Source: a virus. From it: a stretch of DNA of 21,402 nt. This document shows positions 10,901 through 16,702 of the stretch, piece by piece. A model generated the notes under the pieces. That model was not told where the DNA came from. It made no database searches and saw only the letters and a list, made by a program, of their open reading frames with translations. The stretch spans positions 1-21,402 of the IMG/VR virus record IMGVR_UViG_3300008963_000042; one strand, 5' to 3'. Each line of letters begins with the position of its first letter. Position 1 is the stretch's first letter. A program made the position numbers and the translations under genes.

Positions 10901-11604
10901 TCCTCAAGTTTGCAGACGACGCGATCTTCGTGCCCAACCCGAACGACGTGCCGATGTGGGCGCAGACGCCATGGGGCGCGTTGATCTTCCAGCTCAAGTC
11001 TTTCCCGCTGATGATGGCCCGAATGGGACGTGATCTTGTGAAAGAGGCGAGGGATGGCAATATCCGGCCGCTGCTCTACCTCGCAACGCTTGGCCCTGCA
11101 TTCGGGTCCGGGGCGCTTGCCACGAAAGACATCGTGCAGATGCGTGGCGGCGATGACGGCCGGGATGCTGAGCTTCGTGAGCGAAACCTGACTAACGTCC
11201 TCGAATCCATGGGGTACAACGCTGACATTCATGGTTCCAAGGATGAGTTCCTCGGCTGGTATGTCGACGGCATGATGCAGATGGGCGGGCTCGGCCTGAT
11301 CGGCGACGTGATCTACAACGTCGCAACACAAGTCGACAACGGAAGCTATGGCGAAGTCAGGGTGACTTCAACATTCGCTGGACCGTCATACGGCGCTGCG
11401 ATAAGCGGAGTGAAGATCGGTGCTGGCCTTCTCGATAGCAACGACGACAGTAACGCCAAGGAGCGCGCCGCCGCTCGAGAGGCAGCTACACGGATTCCTG
11501 TTCTTGGCGGACTCAGGTCTGTCAGAGAAGGGATTGTCGACAACGTGGCAGGAGAGTCGTCTCGCGACAGCGGTGGGGGCGGGTTTACCAGTTCTCTGCA
11601 ATAA
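1942..11604 (+). CDS. Giant polyvalent virion protein: two zinc-peptidase motifs, ADP-ribosyltransferase-like domain, polyvalent-type C-terminus
   Basis: The protein has 3220 residues, with an ATG start preceded by GGAGA at 1928-1932. Domains in order: an N-terminal region with a DPINFVPGLN segment; a glycine-zipper hydrophobic stretch (about 207-233); acidic low-complexity linkers (about 270-310 and 425-485); a first zincin motif H1231-E-V-A-H1235 with E1301 as probable third zinc ligand; a Lys/Arg-rich linker (about 1570-1720); a second zincin motif H1847-E-I-G-H1851 with E1905 as probable third ligand; an ADP-ribosyltransferase-like domain (about 2030-2320) with HGT at 2044-2046, FGPGVYLAD from 2070 and a closing VVFD at 2308-2311; and a long helical C-terminal region (about 2400-3200) with two hydrophobic stretches, resembling the 'large polyvalent protein-associated' domains of phages and mobile elements. 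By family knowledge such proteins are carried in the capsid and injected, where they can act on host or defence proteins. Which domains are active is unknown. I saw no N4-type virion RNA polymerase motifs. Confidence 0.85.
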   Translation: MGIFENPQSIGNEYRVTLDPAERDDYTNNPDPEAILRDPRFLQDLREQYGNNLDDDDLIDKFYSDQIWGDLNTLSAAKDAVEATTAGEAERSRLRRLQKAYRSQPWFWNSDERSAGETAIDAAAAIFSDPINFVPGLNALSKARIAGRTAQVAGQNALRSGIKEGAKTGAKSEALISGGQEAAVNTSQQVRDVQLGLQEEFSTGRLAGATAFGAGIGGGVGGLIGGTAGAFGGRQGARQADQLAELGYTPEQISTLAPEEVEAIISRGTASRVEGQEGTPQESESQEGQAEGEQEGEQEETPEQAIDREFADVDRVLDANISAYRKDIDDLQMSGADEALIKDTRQRLQAVAQLRGMVERLKKERDEIAALGETNDVRSLSQRDRRLSRFEDDFSRLRVLMAQTDSDEDADAILERIRAMREEMNAESPDGTPESETDSPQPEQGADPETGSGDAPEAPEAPEADTEAAEPAQPEAETQNEPIRYASDGQRERIIGLLEKEGLNESDLQAFLASGRVEYGRSGRLIQRSERQIKKVLRDVRAARVEETAETGGQPEATPQAEAAPAEPEVDAAPEKNLPAPSDVKISTRQRGRALADGVDYRRLDGKSKSKSGAVTKGVITEEVRRKARSQEAQDAYAEKAQEELSRIIDEVGILEADDAVVRQFIEIASRDSSRGWETDPQDMLALFDEIKKRSDAEDSVDNASRSNIDGETKTFQQKVLRRKREIRKNNPDLSDEAADTIARGEIQSGEAQATTGGDTIRNTGRRTEEAGNLTQAGRTNTGRIQSFLRRGTRIGRDSEYTVTGGNQVRPSEFGFEAALIKARQGNGITPFQTTGRTKVMTREEGTKNFGKGETAYADPMTGRAYESRELAMEVRGDGPQKSKDRTPTQEQTPEDTEARIRDLMAEYARSGDSSGFMDAVAAIRRGEAIDTKRANDNGDTPEPQVARPVDTETVAPEAIPLTRGDKLLIVRSKTDPSDVRMMSPRQADEGGDIRRIIGSKGPKSDPANWEARYAPRQSAVRGRGARQRLFNQLEQTDTGETPQPGGLYESGDATGAGRPLNVDDLRDYRITDVTEDEGMAIRLSHSKFSRDPENKDYTLADFYLAARATESKRWEPTLELHREKSERLRILYERIQSEAPQGFTLNATSRDESIASVRSLFSGLNTEEVRAAEDLLTRLGGNPNRAPEFIDGEGKNSLRISGTQDGRISEAIRLTPDETSITPSLATLYHEVAHWAYFNILTPKDRADFWRSAERYYKESGSLDRDAIDEAVPKPGRQTFRDENGGTNVLRSNSMESPQELFANQFELWAMRGQAPEIMKDESFWRQITRYVKAVFDRFYHGAKIDADLEPLFAKILPPEEAQKVRLGVDSQPSSEFGRHIQKRYVELQQLQRDIDDAFNRDSADAIITAHGELVRYLLSTAPRGSTEERPNTGVFDPFKRYIRLINQRVDDINEIVSGKPFASEDGAGDLSRTPPEWVDMGAIEVEDPQAVADMLRDYYHNGYAGQFTPERGLPARIKQPEGASVSRLVRNLQTAMEASYRRKESGNMVPGHRPEVTESAGSQAEPPSKEVRAEKKKQTRKKEAASREARKTAKTPPAKRASRAAVKTDPAVAEELKTKSLDDLRSLYMKHRGTKRGDQIAIQMLRKEKAAPLPSKKVAITPEIRNMGGSDLQSALLEALTGSDSNQIDRLSFELRRREANKKRKKTGEKLIQPVFSQTNRSILQEQADDIGLATNDAVPPSARASVRELLSYMTHRDPEVEQTLRTMTYRMVNLMGKAARGTIQDSNVMTSSDIAQLAGVDPTSVGNAVFADMRAPEFKTLRRDMRRMAIGLTKGNVSPFDVMHEIGHVVARSGILGEREIDAIRQSYRFANDSTKKRVEAAYGPKYQNRITATKEDLLAEEWFAEQLAQYMGERVAKGDIHRAAVDGDVGDLTLRSSFGRAIDRAVEYVAYVVNGMIGRNDIKQQFRRLLFYGDMHERPRQSPVSISRIQSPAMSPIEAPDAVMDSIMSSPAARLQKIKAYVGDGLSYDAESDSFVPYYHGTPRGDKLRRDANPDAVLRVSDQGNFGPGVYLADNPEVANQVYSRRPTQRAFESQIDELDLPQEKKNELVLDAATLNQVRRQIADGRANYGQAKAEGKPDMVLETMRTIMDEAVDQEQAIVKRLAAAGVEPDPLVMPLYTRVRNPADFRETARFDSIDDPLIRSMLDYMNMVEIINNDGYRALVRTFSDGPKDGAQTYKALVNVLERSGRSQVQAKTEINEMLDDMGYDGLLATHRNSVDTTDADVMANGNTYEPSQKVYDGLVVFDSRNVKHIEAAEFDAADERLYYRDSAGLPKGEVGAVVDSIINENVENIESINPGRFGESLETRGATPSLTSAVMSKMRGRRLDTKEEQSMRKQSPFWFLQSQSSRMRDLGARWVADWYKGHFPDLHNQFAKKYMPIHHALRALPDADGKVRAWARESTGSIKQEQPKSYGRIVRALRRGDGSRQEKALSSQEREVYQSIRRYMVNERNEMMRLGIHVGDRGPNYMPQVWRPERIRKNRDQFLAGMEQYYFMEKASRGQEASSDEAKDFALGIYERLAGNEADGTFVPVRGGSRSPRFENVDYSRVVELEKHPEAMEMLEGFLEDDIESLLVKYMEGSTRKISHAEKFGVNNHGFYDYLMTAEQGADGIARLLSNNKVFRRDTRAITEDGYVVEPTVTETAPMPFEGDQGRARSFVKELVAAHQEKGTAAARQMLEEIAPKTTEGLRSETYARRVDSILGALDDFKGKPSDLEQKDFAFLESSMDIAMKKPLLGTGGEGVRNFSKFMRSFNNISLLGFTTLTSLGDVALPMIRSGSMQSWSKAVKQYAQDPDYRRMLENVGVAMESIVHERMIYMYGAVDNKLSNSFFNATMLTPWTDMNRRIAGAVGHETFKTMQTKAVKNHKANQPIANQNRAYKEAARFLNRYGLGEYLPTGSKARESLSNRKLLETDDQVRLGILKFADDAIFVPNPNDVPMWAQTPWGALIFQLKSFPLMMARMGRDLVKEARDGNIRPLLYLATLGPAFGSGALATKDIVQMRGGDDGRDAELRERNLTNVLESMGYNADIHGSKDEFLGWYVDGMMQMGGLGLIGDVIYNVATQVDNGSYGEVRVTSTFAGPSYGAAISGVKIGAGLLDSNDDSNAKERAAAREAATRIPVLGGLRSVREGIVDNVAGESSRDSGGGGFTSSLQ

Positions 11605-11606
11605 GA

Positions 11607-11627
11607 GAAGGGGGCTCAGCCCCCTTC
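11607..11627. terminator. Hairpin between convergent operons
   Basis: A perfect 9-bp stem (GAAGGGGGC / GCCCCCTTC) with a 3-nt loop lies between the stop of the giant gene (11604) and overlaps the stop of the convergent gene (11616-11618). It is GC-rich and could act in both directions, but neither side has a clean T-run. The minus-strand side reads TCTTATT. Terminator function is likely from position, not proven by sequence. Confidence 0.6.
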
Positions 11628-11942
11628 GATCGCTCCAAACTCGATAGTCAAACGAGTCGCTTCGGCGCTTGCCTCAAGATGCCGGAGCTGCTGGAGCCGC
11701 TCTGAAATCTGGTCTCTTGTAAGCCTACGCTTGTCGCGAGCGCGAACGTAGCTGTCTTTCCATTCCTGCGTTTTCCTGTACGACTCTGGCATACGGTCCA
11801 GCTCATTGAGCCGGTCAGTGACTGAGTCGATGATGTTGTTCATGTCGTCGATCTCGCGCTGAACATTCGCAGCCTTGATCTTCACGTCATAGAACGAGTC
11901 CAGCAATTCATCCATGGTCATGATGACAACCTCTGTGCTCAT
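11616..11942 (-). CDS. Small coiled-coil protein, unknown function
   Basis: This 108-residue, charged, almost wholly helical protein has Leu/Ile heptads (residues about 25-50 and 70-95) typical of a coiled coil. It has no Cys cluster, signal peptide or catalytic motif. Its ATG overlaps the TGA of the upstream nuclease gene as ATGA, so it is translationally coupled and is the last gene of the recombination operon. An internal Met (MTMDELL) is a possible later start. Position suggests an accessory role in replication or recombination. The function is not recognised. Confidence 0.75.
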   Translation of the reverse strand: MSTEVVIMTMDELLDSFYDVKIKAANVQREIDDMNNIIDSVTDRLNELDRMPESYRKTQEWKDSYVRARDKRRLTRDQISERLQQLRHLEASAEATRLTIEFGAIEGG

Positions 11943-12748
11943 GATTGTTTCGGGATCGGCGCGTAACGCTGGTAGTCACTGCATGGAGCGGTCGCCCTTG
12001 TGTCATGTTTGTGGCAGTGCCACCCGCCGTCGGCCAAAGGCGAGGCGTACTGACAAGTTGAGCAAGCAACTGGGACTTCGCGGTCGCCCCAACAGACACC
12101 TCGCTTAAAGCACCCACGACAGCGCCAATCGGTCTCGTCTTCTGATATTTTCCGTGCCTGTCCAGAAAGGACACGGTTTACTTTCTCCTCGAGAAAGCCA
12201 TATTCAAGATCATCGTAGGCGACGATCTCTGCGTGGTACTCGCTTGTGTTCTTGTTCACTGCGATGAGAAATGTCTTTTTCATGCCAGACATGCCCATCA
12301 TCAGTGTTACCTGAGCGTGGTACTGGGGGTGACTGATCTTGACGCCGTTCTTCCTGAATTTCTCAAAGCTGGCGTCATTCATCGACTTCACCTCGAGGAC
12401 ATGGACCTCTCCATTGATCTCGATATGGCCATCCATGTGGGATTTGATATGGCCGCCTAGCGCCTCGTAGGCATGCTGCTTGCCAGTCAGCCCATCAACT
12501 TCGAAAACATTCACCCTGGCCTTTTTCTTGAGATCGCTAACGACCATGTCTTCAAGAACGTGGCCAAGCTGGAAGATGCGTTTCAGCTTTGGCGCCGGGG
12601 GATCATTAGGAAAGCCTCGGAGATTAAATGCCAGTACCGCCTCGCACGAGTTGCCGACAATGCTGGCGCCGATGTACGCCCTCGACTTTCCTTCCGATTC
12701 ACGCTCGTATCCATCGTCGATTGCTTCGATGATTTCTTGTGCGTCCAC
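11939..12748 (-). CDS. Cas4/RecB-like PD-(D/E)XK exonuclease with Fe-S-type cysteines
   Basis: A 269-residue protein of the PD-(D/E)XK nuclease superfamily. Visible motifs are G62..E66 (motif I), D106 (motif II, SHMDGHIE), E119-V-K121 (motif III, VLEVKS) and a QYHAQ segment at 142-146 matching the RecB-family QxxxY motif region. C35 near the N-terminus and C210, C213 and C219 (CRGC..C) after the core match the four-cysteine arrangement that holds a 4Fe-4S cluster in Cas4, AddB and Dna2 nucleases. A second C-terminal cluster (C229, C232, C245, H247, C256) looks like an extra zinc ribbon. The start is GTG (12748-12746) with GGAG 8 nt upstream. It follows the SSB-like gene after a 50-bp gap holding overlapping hairpins. 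The expected role is 5' or 3' end resection feeding Sak4-mediated annealing or strand exchange. The fold is near certain; exact polarity is unknown. Confidence 0.85.
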   Translation of the reverse strand: MDAQEIIEAIDDGYERESEGKSRAYIGASIVGNSCEAVLAFNLRGFPNDPPAPKLKRIFQLGHVLEDMVVSDLKKKARVNVFEVDGLTGKQHAYEALGGHIKSHMDGHIEINGEVHVLEVKSMNDASFEKFRKNGVKISHPQYHAQVTLMMGMSGMKKTFLIAVNKNTSEYHAEIVAYDDLEYGFLEEKVNRVLSGQARKISEDETDWRCRGCFKRGVCWGDREVPVACSTCQYASPLADGGWHCHKHDTRATAPCSDYQRYAPIPKQS

Positions 12749-12787
12749 TGAGGATTCTCCTCAAGGGGAGCGCGATGCTCCCCTTGA
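12749..12787 (-). promoter_or_regulatory. Overlapping hairpins covering the nuclease ribosome binding site
   Basis: Two inverted repeats share three bases. One is an 11-bp perfect stem (12761-12771 with 12777-12787, loop 12772-12776). The other is a 6-bp stem (12749-12754 with 12758-12763, loop 12755-12757) that takes in the AGGAG ribosome binding site of the nuclease gene, whose GTG is at 12748. The two cannot both form fully, so the larger hairpin would free the binding site. The large hairpin could also act as a partial terminator after the SSB-like gene, although no T-run follows it. Confidence 0.45.
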
Positions 12788-12798
12788 ACGGTCAGATG

Positions 12799-13278
12799 TT
12801 AAAACGGGATTCGGTCATCCGGGTCCTGAGTGCTGGGCGCGCTGGCGCCAGCAGATTCCTGACCATCGCCTACAGGCATGAACCGCTTAATCTCCGCGTT
12901 CTGACGCTCGACACCATTCCGGTCACGCCACGGCTTGCCCATCCCGACGTAAACCTTGCAGGTCAAGCCAACCATCGACGTCACGTCGCCGGGTTTGTCC
13001 GGGTTGGGATGGCCTGAAGACACAAGAAACGTCTTGAGCTGGCGGAGGCCAATCTCCTGAGCCTGGCTGTTGGAGTGGTGGATGTTGAAGTTATGGCGGA
13101 TGTTGCCATCGTCAGCCGAAAACTCAGCGACCAGTTTCTTGTTGGAGGTATCGCCAACAGATTCAACCTTCGCTTCAGTGCATTTGACGATGTACTCGCC
13201 GGGTTCAAGGCGGCGATACCCCTTGTCTTCCTCGACGCCGGAAAGATCGAGCGATGGAAAGCCGTTCCAGTCAGACAT
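12799..13278 (-). CDS. DUF669-type single-strand DNA-binding-like protein with SSB-like acidic tip
   Basis: This 159-residue protein resembles the phage DUF669 family, which is commonly encoded next to Sak4-type ATPases and behaves as an SSB-like partner. Visible features are an N-terminal LEPGEYIVKCTEAKVE strand pattern, a central beta-rich core with RHNFNIHHSN, a VTSMVGLTCKVYVGMGKP segment, and a flexible Ser/Ala/Gly linker ending in DPDDRIPF. That ending closely matches the acidic C-terminal tip (DDDIPF) that bacterial SSB uses to recruit partner proteins. Its ATG overlaps the TAA of the ATPase gene as TAATG, so the two are co-translated. The assignment to ssDNA binding is inference from family, neighbour and tail; the family assignment itself is likely. 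Confidence 0.8.
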   Translation of the reverse strand: MSDWNGFPSLDLSGVEEDKGYRRLEPGEYIVKCTEAKVESVGDTSNKKLVAEFSADDGNIRHNFNIHHSNSQAQEIGLRQLKTFLVSSGHPNPDKPGDVTSMVGLTCKVYVGMGKPWRDRNGVERQNAEIKRFMPVGDGQESAGASAPSTQDPDDRIPF

Positions 13279-14069
13279 TACTGCGTCTCCTTGTCATCGG
13301 TAGTGTTTGTGCTCGTCTGCTCGTCCTCTCGAGCCATACGGGCGAATAGTTCGGTGATGTCCTGAACCTGCTCATACGGTTTCAGTCGGTTGCGTGGATC
13401 GCGAACCTTCCCGTGCCAGCCTGAAACCTCGTCTGTAACGACAAAGCGCTTGACCTTCGGGATGCCTTCGCTGGTCTTTTCAGTGACACGAACGCCGCAG
13501 AGAACGTGATCGAAAAGCGCCGGGATCTGCTTGGCTACTGCCTGGCCCTTAACGAGCGGCCAGTATTGAGTCACGTCGTTGGCGTCCTTCTCCTCTTTCG
13601 CCAGACAGGTCACATAGACGTGCATGTCCATGTCGCGAATCCACTTGAGGGCGCCAATCATCATGCGGTTGTATTCACCCCACATGGCGAATGCGTTGGT
13701 CACGTCCTTGAATTCGTGCTCGAGGTGCTCGACCAACCGTTCGGAGAGCTCCGTCAGTGAGTCAATCGCAATCCACTTGTAGCCAGCTTCCCGAAATTCT
13801 TCGGAGTTGAGCATCTTGATAATGCCCCGGAACGAGAACACGCCATTGTCCGGGTCATGCTTCCCGTCCCATGAGGTGAACGGCACATAGTCGATGTCGA
13901 CGTCTTCCACGGACTTCAAACCCGACTCGCCGGAAAGGATGAGACCCTTTCCGTACCGGGCCTGGTAGTAGCGGCACTGGAATGTCTTGCCGTAGCCGTG
14001 ATGCGCGTATAGCAACACCTTGGTTGGGCCATGATGCTGGATATGGCTAGTCTGCATCGTTTTGAACAT
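13278..14069 (-). CDS. Sak4-type RecA-like ATPase (phage recombinase)
   Basis: A 263-residue P-loop ATPase. Walker A is HHGYGKT (G25, G27, K28, T29). Walker B is KWIAIDS with D103. A VYVTCLAKEE strand follows in the position of the RecA-fold sensor strand. Length and layout fit the AAA_24/Sak4 group of short RecA-like phage proteins that promote single-strand annealing together with an SSB-like partner, here the next gene. The C-terminal 20 residues are Thr/Asp/Glu-rich and disordered. The ATG at 14069 has AAGGTG upstream; an in-frame ATG at 14057 has no clear ribosome binding site. The gene overlaps the preceding gene by 23 bp. The main uncertainty is whether it anneals strands or acts as an ATPase loader. 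Confidence 0.87.
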   Translation of the reverse strand: MFKTMQTSHIQHHGPTKVLLYAHHGYGKTFQCRYYQARYGKGLILSGESGLKSVEDVDIDYVPFTSWDGKHDPDNGVFSFRGIIKMLNSEEFREAGYKWIAIDSLTELSERLVEHLEHEFKDVTNAFAMWGEYNRMMIGALKWIRDMDMHVYVTCLAKEEKDANDVTQYWPLVKGQAVAKQIPALFDHVLCGVRVTEKTSEGIPKVKRFVVTDEVSGWHGKVRDPRNRLKPYEQVQDITELFARMAREDEQTSTNTTDDKETQ

Positions 14070-14520
14070 TGGGCTTCACCTTGACCTTGGGTTTCTGGAG
14101 ATTTCTGGTGAGGGCTGGCTTGAGACGCTCCTGTTCTTCAGCGTCCAGCTTTTTGAATGCGCGCTTGTCGACATGAAGCGTCCGCCTCACGTACGAGGGC
14201 CATTGCCCGGTATCAGAACCGAGGATTTCGCGAAGCACCCCCTGATTCCATGTCCAGCGCTCCTCGCGAACTACCGAGACATCTGCTGCTTCGGTGTTCC
14301 AAGTGTGCTCATCGGCGTCTTCGGGCGCATAGTGCGCAATCTCACTCGTGAGGAAGCCCATGCGTTCAACAATCGCCGCTCGGTGCTTCTCAAGTTCTGC
14401 ATATTCCTGAGCCAAGCGTTCAATACGGGACTCGATTGAGTCGTCTGACTCGCTTTCAGCAGGCTCTTTGCTTCGGCTAGCGGATGAGAAAAGTCGCCAC
14501 GGGTCGGTTTCATCAACCAT
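14047..14520 (-). CDS. Coiled-coil protein, first gene of the recombination operon
   Basis: The protein has 157 residues. The N-terminus is acidic and disordered, followed by a helical coiled coil (about residues 28-65) and a C-terminal part with a Trp-rich patch (WTWNQG) and a Lys-rich tail (KPKVKVKP). The start is well supported: AAGGAGG lies 4 nt upstream of the ATG. It is the first gene downstream of the divergent control region and overlaps the Sak4-like gene. I do not recognise the family. Its place suggests an accessory recombination or host-takeover protein. Confidence 0.8.
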   Translation of the reverse strand: MVDETDPWRLFSSASRSKEPAESESDDSIESRIERLAQEYAELEKHRAAIVERMGFLTSEIAHYAPEDADEHTWNTEAADVSVVREERWTWNQGVLREILGSDTGQWPSYVRRTLHVDKRAFKKLDAEEQERLKPALTRNLQKPKVKVKPNVQNDAD

Positions 14521-14538
14521 CGTTCCTCCTTAGTTGAG

Positions 14539-14581
14539 GGTGTCAGTGAGGTGTCATTGGGTGTATCGTACACCATACACC
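14539..14581. promoter_or_regulatory. Operator cluster of GGTGT repeats in divergent control region
   Basis: Three direct repeats on the + strand, GGTGTCA (14539), GGTGTCA (14550) and GGTGTAT (14560), are spaced 11 and 10 bp apart, about one helical turn. Two inverted copies follow: TACACC (14569-14574), which forms a perfect 6-3-6 palindrome with GGTGTA at 14560-14565, and ATACACC (14575-14581). The cluster lies between the recombination operon (-) and the HTH regulator gene (+), where operators of a Cro/CI-like protein are expected. Confidence 0.65.
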
Positions 14582-14592
14582 TAGAGACGCAA
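14565..14592 (-). promoter_or_regulatory. Possible promoter for the recombination operon
   Basis: On the minus strand, TTGCGT (14592-14587) is followed after 16 bp by TACGAT (14570-14565), a moderate sigma70-like match. The spacer is filled with the GGTGTA repeats of the operator cluster, so a bound repressor would block it. The match is imperfect and remains a prediction. Confidence 0.35.
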
Positions 14593-14610
14593 CCCGTTCA
14601 GGAGCGAGTG

Positions 14611-14832
14611 GTGGAATACCGAATCAACATCGAAGCATTGGTCGAGGACCTGGGCGGTGCTTCACATCTGGCCAAGTCAATCGGCGTCCCACGGACAGCT
14701 CCTTATGGCTGGATCAGACGTAAGTACATTTCCGGCCGGGTCCTCGAGCAAATCAAGACCGCCTATCCACAGGTAGATATTGACGCTTACTTTGAGGTGA
14801 CAAATGACAAGCAAGCTAGACGCAGCGCATGA
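14611..14832 (+). CDS. Small Cro/YdaS-like HTH transcriptional regulator
   Basis: This 73-residue protein has a GTG start at 14611 with AGGAG 6 nt upstream. An upstream GTG at 14551 would begin inside the operator cluster and has no binding site, so it is rejected. Residues about 9-45 read as a helix-turn-helix: GGASHLAKSIGV is the first helix and turn, and RTAPYGWIRR is the recognition helix, as in Cro/YdaS-type phage regulators. The small size, the place at the divergent region and the adjoining GGTGT repeats make autoregulation and control of the opposite operon likely. Its 3' end overlaps the prim-pol gene by 29 bp. It could repress (Cro-like) or activate (CII-like, which binds direct repeats one turn apart); the sequence does not decide. 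Confidence 0.8.
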   Translation: MEYRINIEALVEDLGGASHLAKSIGVPRTAPYGWIRRKYISGRVLEQIKTAYPQVDIDAYFEVTNDKQARRSA

Positions 14833-16702
14833 GTATCTGGAACGCGGCTGGTCGGTTATCCCGATCAAACCGGAGGGCAAGCGGCCAGCGATTGCATGGA
14901 AAGAATTCCAGGAGCGCCAGCCCACTGAGGAGGAAGTAGAGGAGTGGTGGACCAAATGGCCTGATTACGACATTGCGCTCGTCACCGGCGCCATATCCGG
15001 TGTAGTCGTCGTGGACTGCGACAATGAAGACGCCGAGCATGCCGCTTTCGATGCCGGTATGCGCTCATGGATCAGGGCGAAAACCAAGCGGGGTAGTCAC
15101 CTATACTTTCGTCACCCGCGTGACGGGATTCGTCGCGGTCCACGAGCGGGGATCAACAGTCGCGGCGCAGACTGGCCTCGCATACAGGGGCTGGATTTCC
15201 GGGGCGACGGTAGTTATGCGCTGCTCCCGCCGTCGAACAACTACTCGTGGGACTACGACACGACTGCGCTCGACTACGACGACATGCCGCTATGGGAGGA
15301 CTGGCGGCCCACGCTCCACGAGCGCGACCCGAACAACGATTTCCACTTCTCCGATCTCGATCTGAGCGGATTCGAGGCCATCGACGAGTTTCTCAGTGAG
15401 TGGGATCGGACGGCGCACTTCGTCCGCGAAAACTTCCCCCGCACCATGTCGATCCCGACGGGACTCGGCAACGGGCGCAACGAGCGCGTCATGCGCTACA
15501 TCAGCGAGTCCATCCTTGAAGGCTACTTTGGCCCTGATCTAAGGCTTCGTGGCTATGCCTTCATGCGTGAGTTCTTCGATGAGAACCTGCCAGAGAGCGA
15601 GTTCGAGGCCACCTGCGAGTCGATGGAGATTGCGGAGCGCAGGAATCATCCCGACCGCTTCGACGAGGAAGGCAATTACATCTACAAGCCCTATGTTCAC
15701 CAGGCTCAGCAGTCTGAGCCAGCGACGGGCAAGCGGCTCATCCGCATGGCGGATGCCGAACAACTCCTTGAGGAGTCAGGTAACAAGGAATACTTGATCG
15801 AGCCATGGCTTCCAAAAAGCACCATCGTTCAGGTCTATGGGTACTCCGGCCACGGCAAGAGCCTGTTCGTTCAGCATGCAATGGCAGCATTGGCCAGCGG
15901 TCGGAAATATTTCGGGCCATACGAGATAGCCAGACCAGCCCGTGTGCTGTACATGGACTGGGAAATGGGTATGGGCACCATCGCCCGACGCCTCATGGAG
16001 CTGAGGAACGTCCACGGAGATACGCAGGATCGTTTCAACATCTGGACGCCATTCGTCGACGATGCAGACGTTGATCTTCGTCGGAAAGAGGGGCTCCAGC
16101 GCCTCCAGGGCTGGATCGAGTGGTCAGAACCCGACGTGGTCGTTCTCGACACGATCAGAAGCGCCTATCCGGGGTTGCAGGAAAACAATGCCGACGAGTG
16201 GGCGCAGATCAACAAGCTGGCTACACGCCTGAGAAACGCCGGACTGGCCGTCATCCTTGTGCATCACAGCAACAAGCCGGGGGAAAGCGGCATTGGCCGT
16301 GAGGCAGGCAGCACCAACCAGCTTACCGTTCTCGAGACGCAGATCAGGATCACCCAGGTCTTCGATGACCAGCAGACGGCCAAGCAAAACGCAGGTCTGT
16401 ATGACGGCGATTATGAGCAGCCGGTGTGGAGTCAGTTGGAAGGGAAGCTACCTACTGACGGGCGCCTTGGAATGGTCGTAGAAGCGCGATACGGCAAGGT
16501 GCGCGAGTGGACTGATTTGCATGACCGGGTTCAATGGCTCGGGTTTGGCGACAACAATCATACCAACGACCAATATCTCGTCTCGAGTCGCTCATCCAAG
16601 CAGCGGGCCAAGGACATGGCCCTCGATGGATGGGAGCCAGAGAACATCGCGGCCATCCTGAGACGACCGGCTCGTCTCATCAAGGATTGGCTGGAGGTTT
16701 GA
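14804..16702 (+). CDS. Prim-pol primase fused to RecA-fold (RepA/AAA_25) helicase
   Basis: A 632-residue two-domain replication protein. The N-terminal 180 residues are a bifunctional primase-polymerase (AEP) domain: catalytic D71-x-D73 in VVVDCD, H99 in RGSHLYF, and D131 in GLDFRGDG followed by ALLPPS. Residues about 315-560 are a RecA-fold ATPase of the RepA/AAA_25 type: Walker A GYSGHGKS at 346-353, Walker B VVVLDT with D449, and H487-H488 in VILVHHSN, typical of hexameric replicative helicases. The last 35 residues look like a small helix-turn-helix. ATG at 14804 has GAGGTGA just upstream and overlaps the regulator gene. It probably primes and unwinds phage DNA. No separate phage DNA polymerase is in this window, so it is either elsewhere or supplied by the host. 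The 3' end overlaps a convergent gene by 23 bp. Confidence 0.93.
   Translation: MTSKLDAAHEYLERGWSVIPIKPEGKRPAIAWKEFQERQPTEEEVEEWWTKWPDYDIALVTGAISGVVVVDCDNEDAEHAAFDAGMRSWIRAKTKRGSHLYFRHPRDGIRRGPRAGINSRGADWPRIQGLDFRGDGSYALLPPSNNYSWDYDTTALDYDDMPLWEDWRPTLHERDPNNDFHFSDLDLSGFEAIDEFLSEWDRTAHFVRENFPRTMSIPTGLGNGRNERVMRYISESILEGYFGPDLRLRGYAFMREFFDENLPESEFEATCESMEIAERRNHPDRFDEEGNYIYKPYVHQAQQSEPATGKRLIRMADAEQLLEESGNKEYLIEPWLPKSTIVQVYGYSGHGKSLFVQHAMAALASGRKYFGPYEIARPARVLYMDWEMGMGTIARRLMELRNVHGDTQDRFNIWTPFVDDADVDLRRKEGLQRLQGWIEWSEPDVVVLDTIRSAYPGLQENNADEWAQINKLATRLRNAGLAVILVHHSNKPGESGIGREAGSTNQLTVLETQIRITQVFDDQQTAKQNAGLYDGDYEQPVWSQLEGKLPTDGRLGMVVEARYGKVREWTDLHDRVQWLGFGDNNHTNDQYLVSSRSSKQRAKDMALDGWEPENIAAILRRPARLIKDWLEV

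Noticed and set aside
1942-11604. N4-type virion RNA polymerase as identity of the giant protein
   Set aside because: Comparable size, but no polymerase motifs were seen; zincin, ART-like and polyvalent-type regions account for most of it.
11939-12748. Cas4 of a CRISPR-Cas system
   Set aside because: No cas1, cas2 or repeat array nearby. The neighbours are Sak4 and an SSB-like protein, typical of phage recombination modules.
14539-14581. CRISPR-like or iteron array
   Set aside because: The repeats are only 6-7 bp with 3-4 bp gaps. They fit operator sites; true spacers are absent, and iterons would normally be longer and more numerous.
14551-14610. N-terminal extension of the HTH regulator from GTG 14551
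   Set aside because: It begins inside the operator repeats and has no ribosome binding site; GTG 14611 has AGGAG at ideal spacing.
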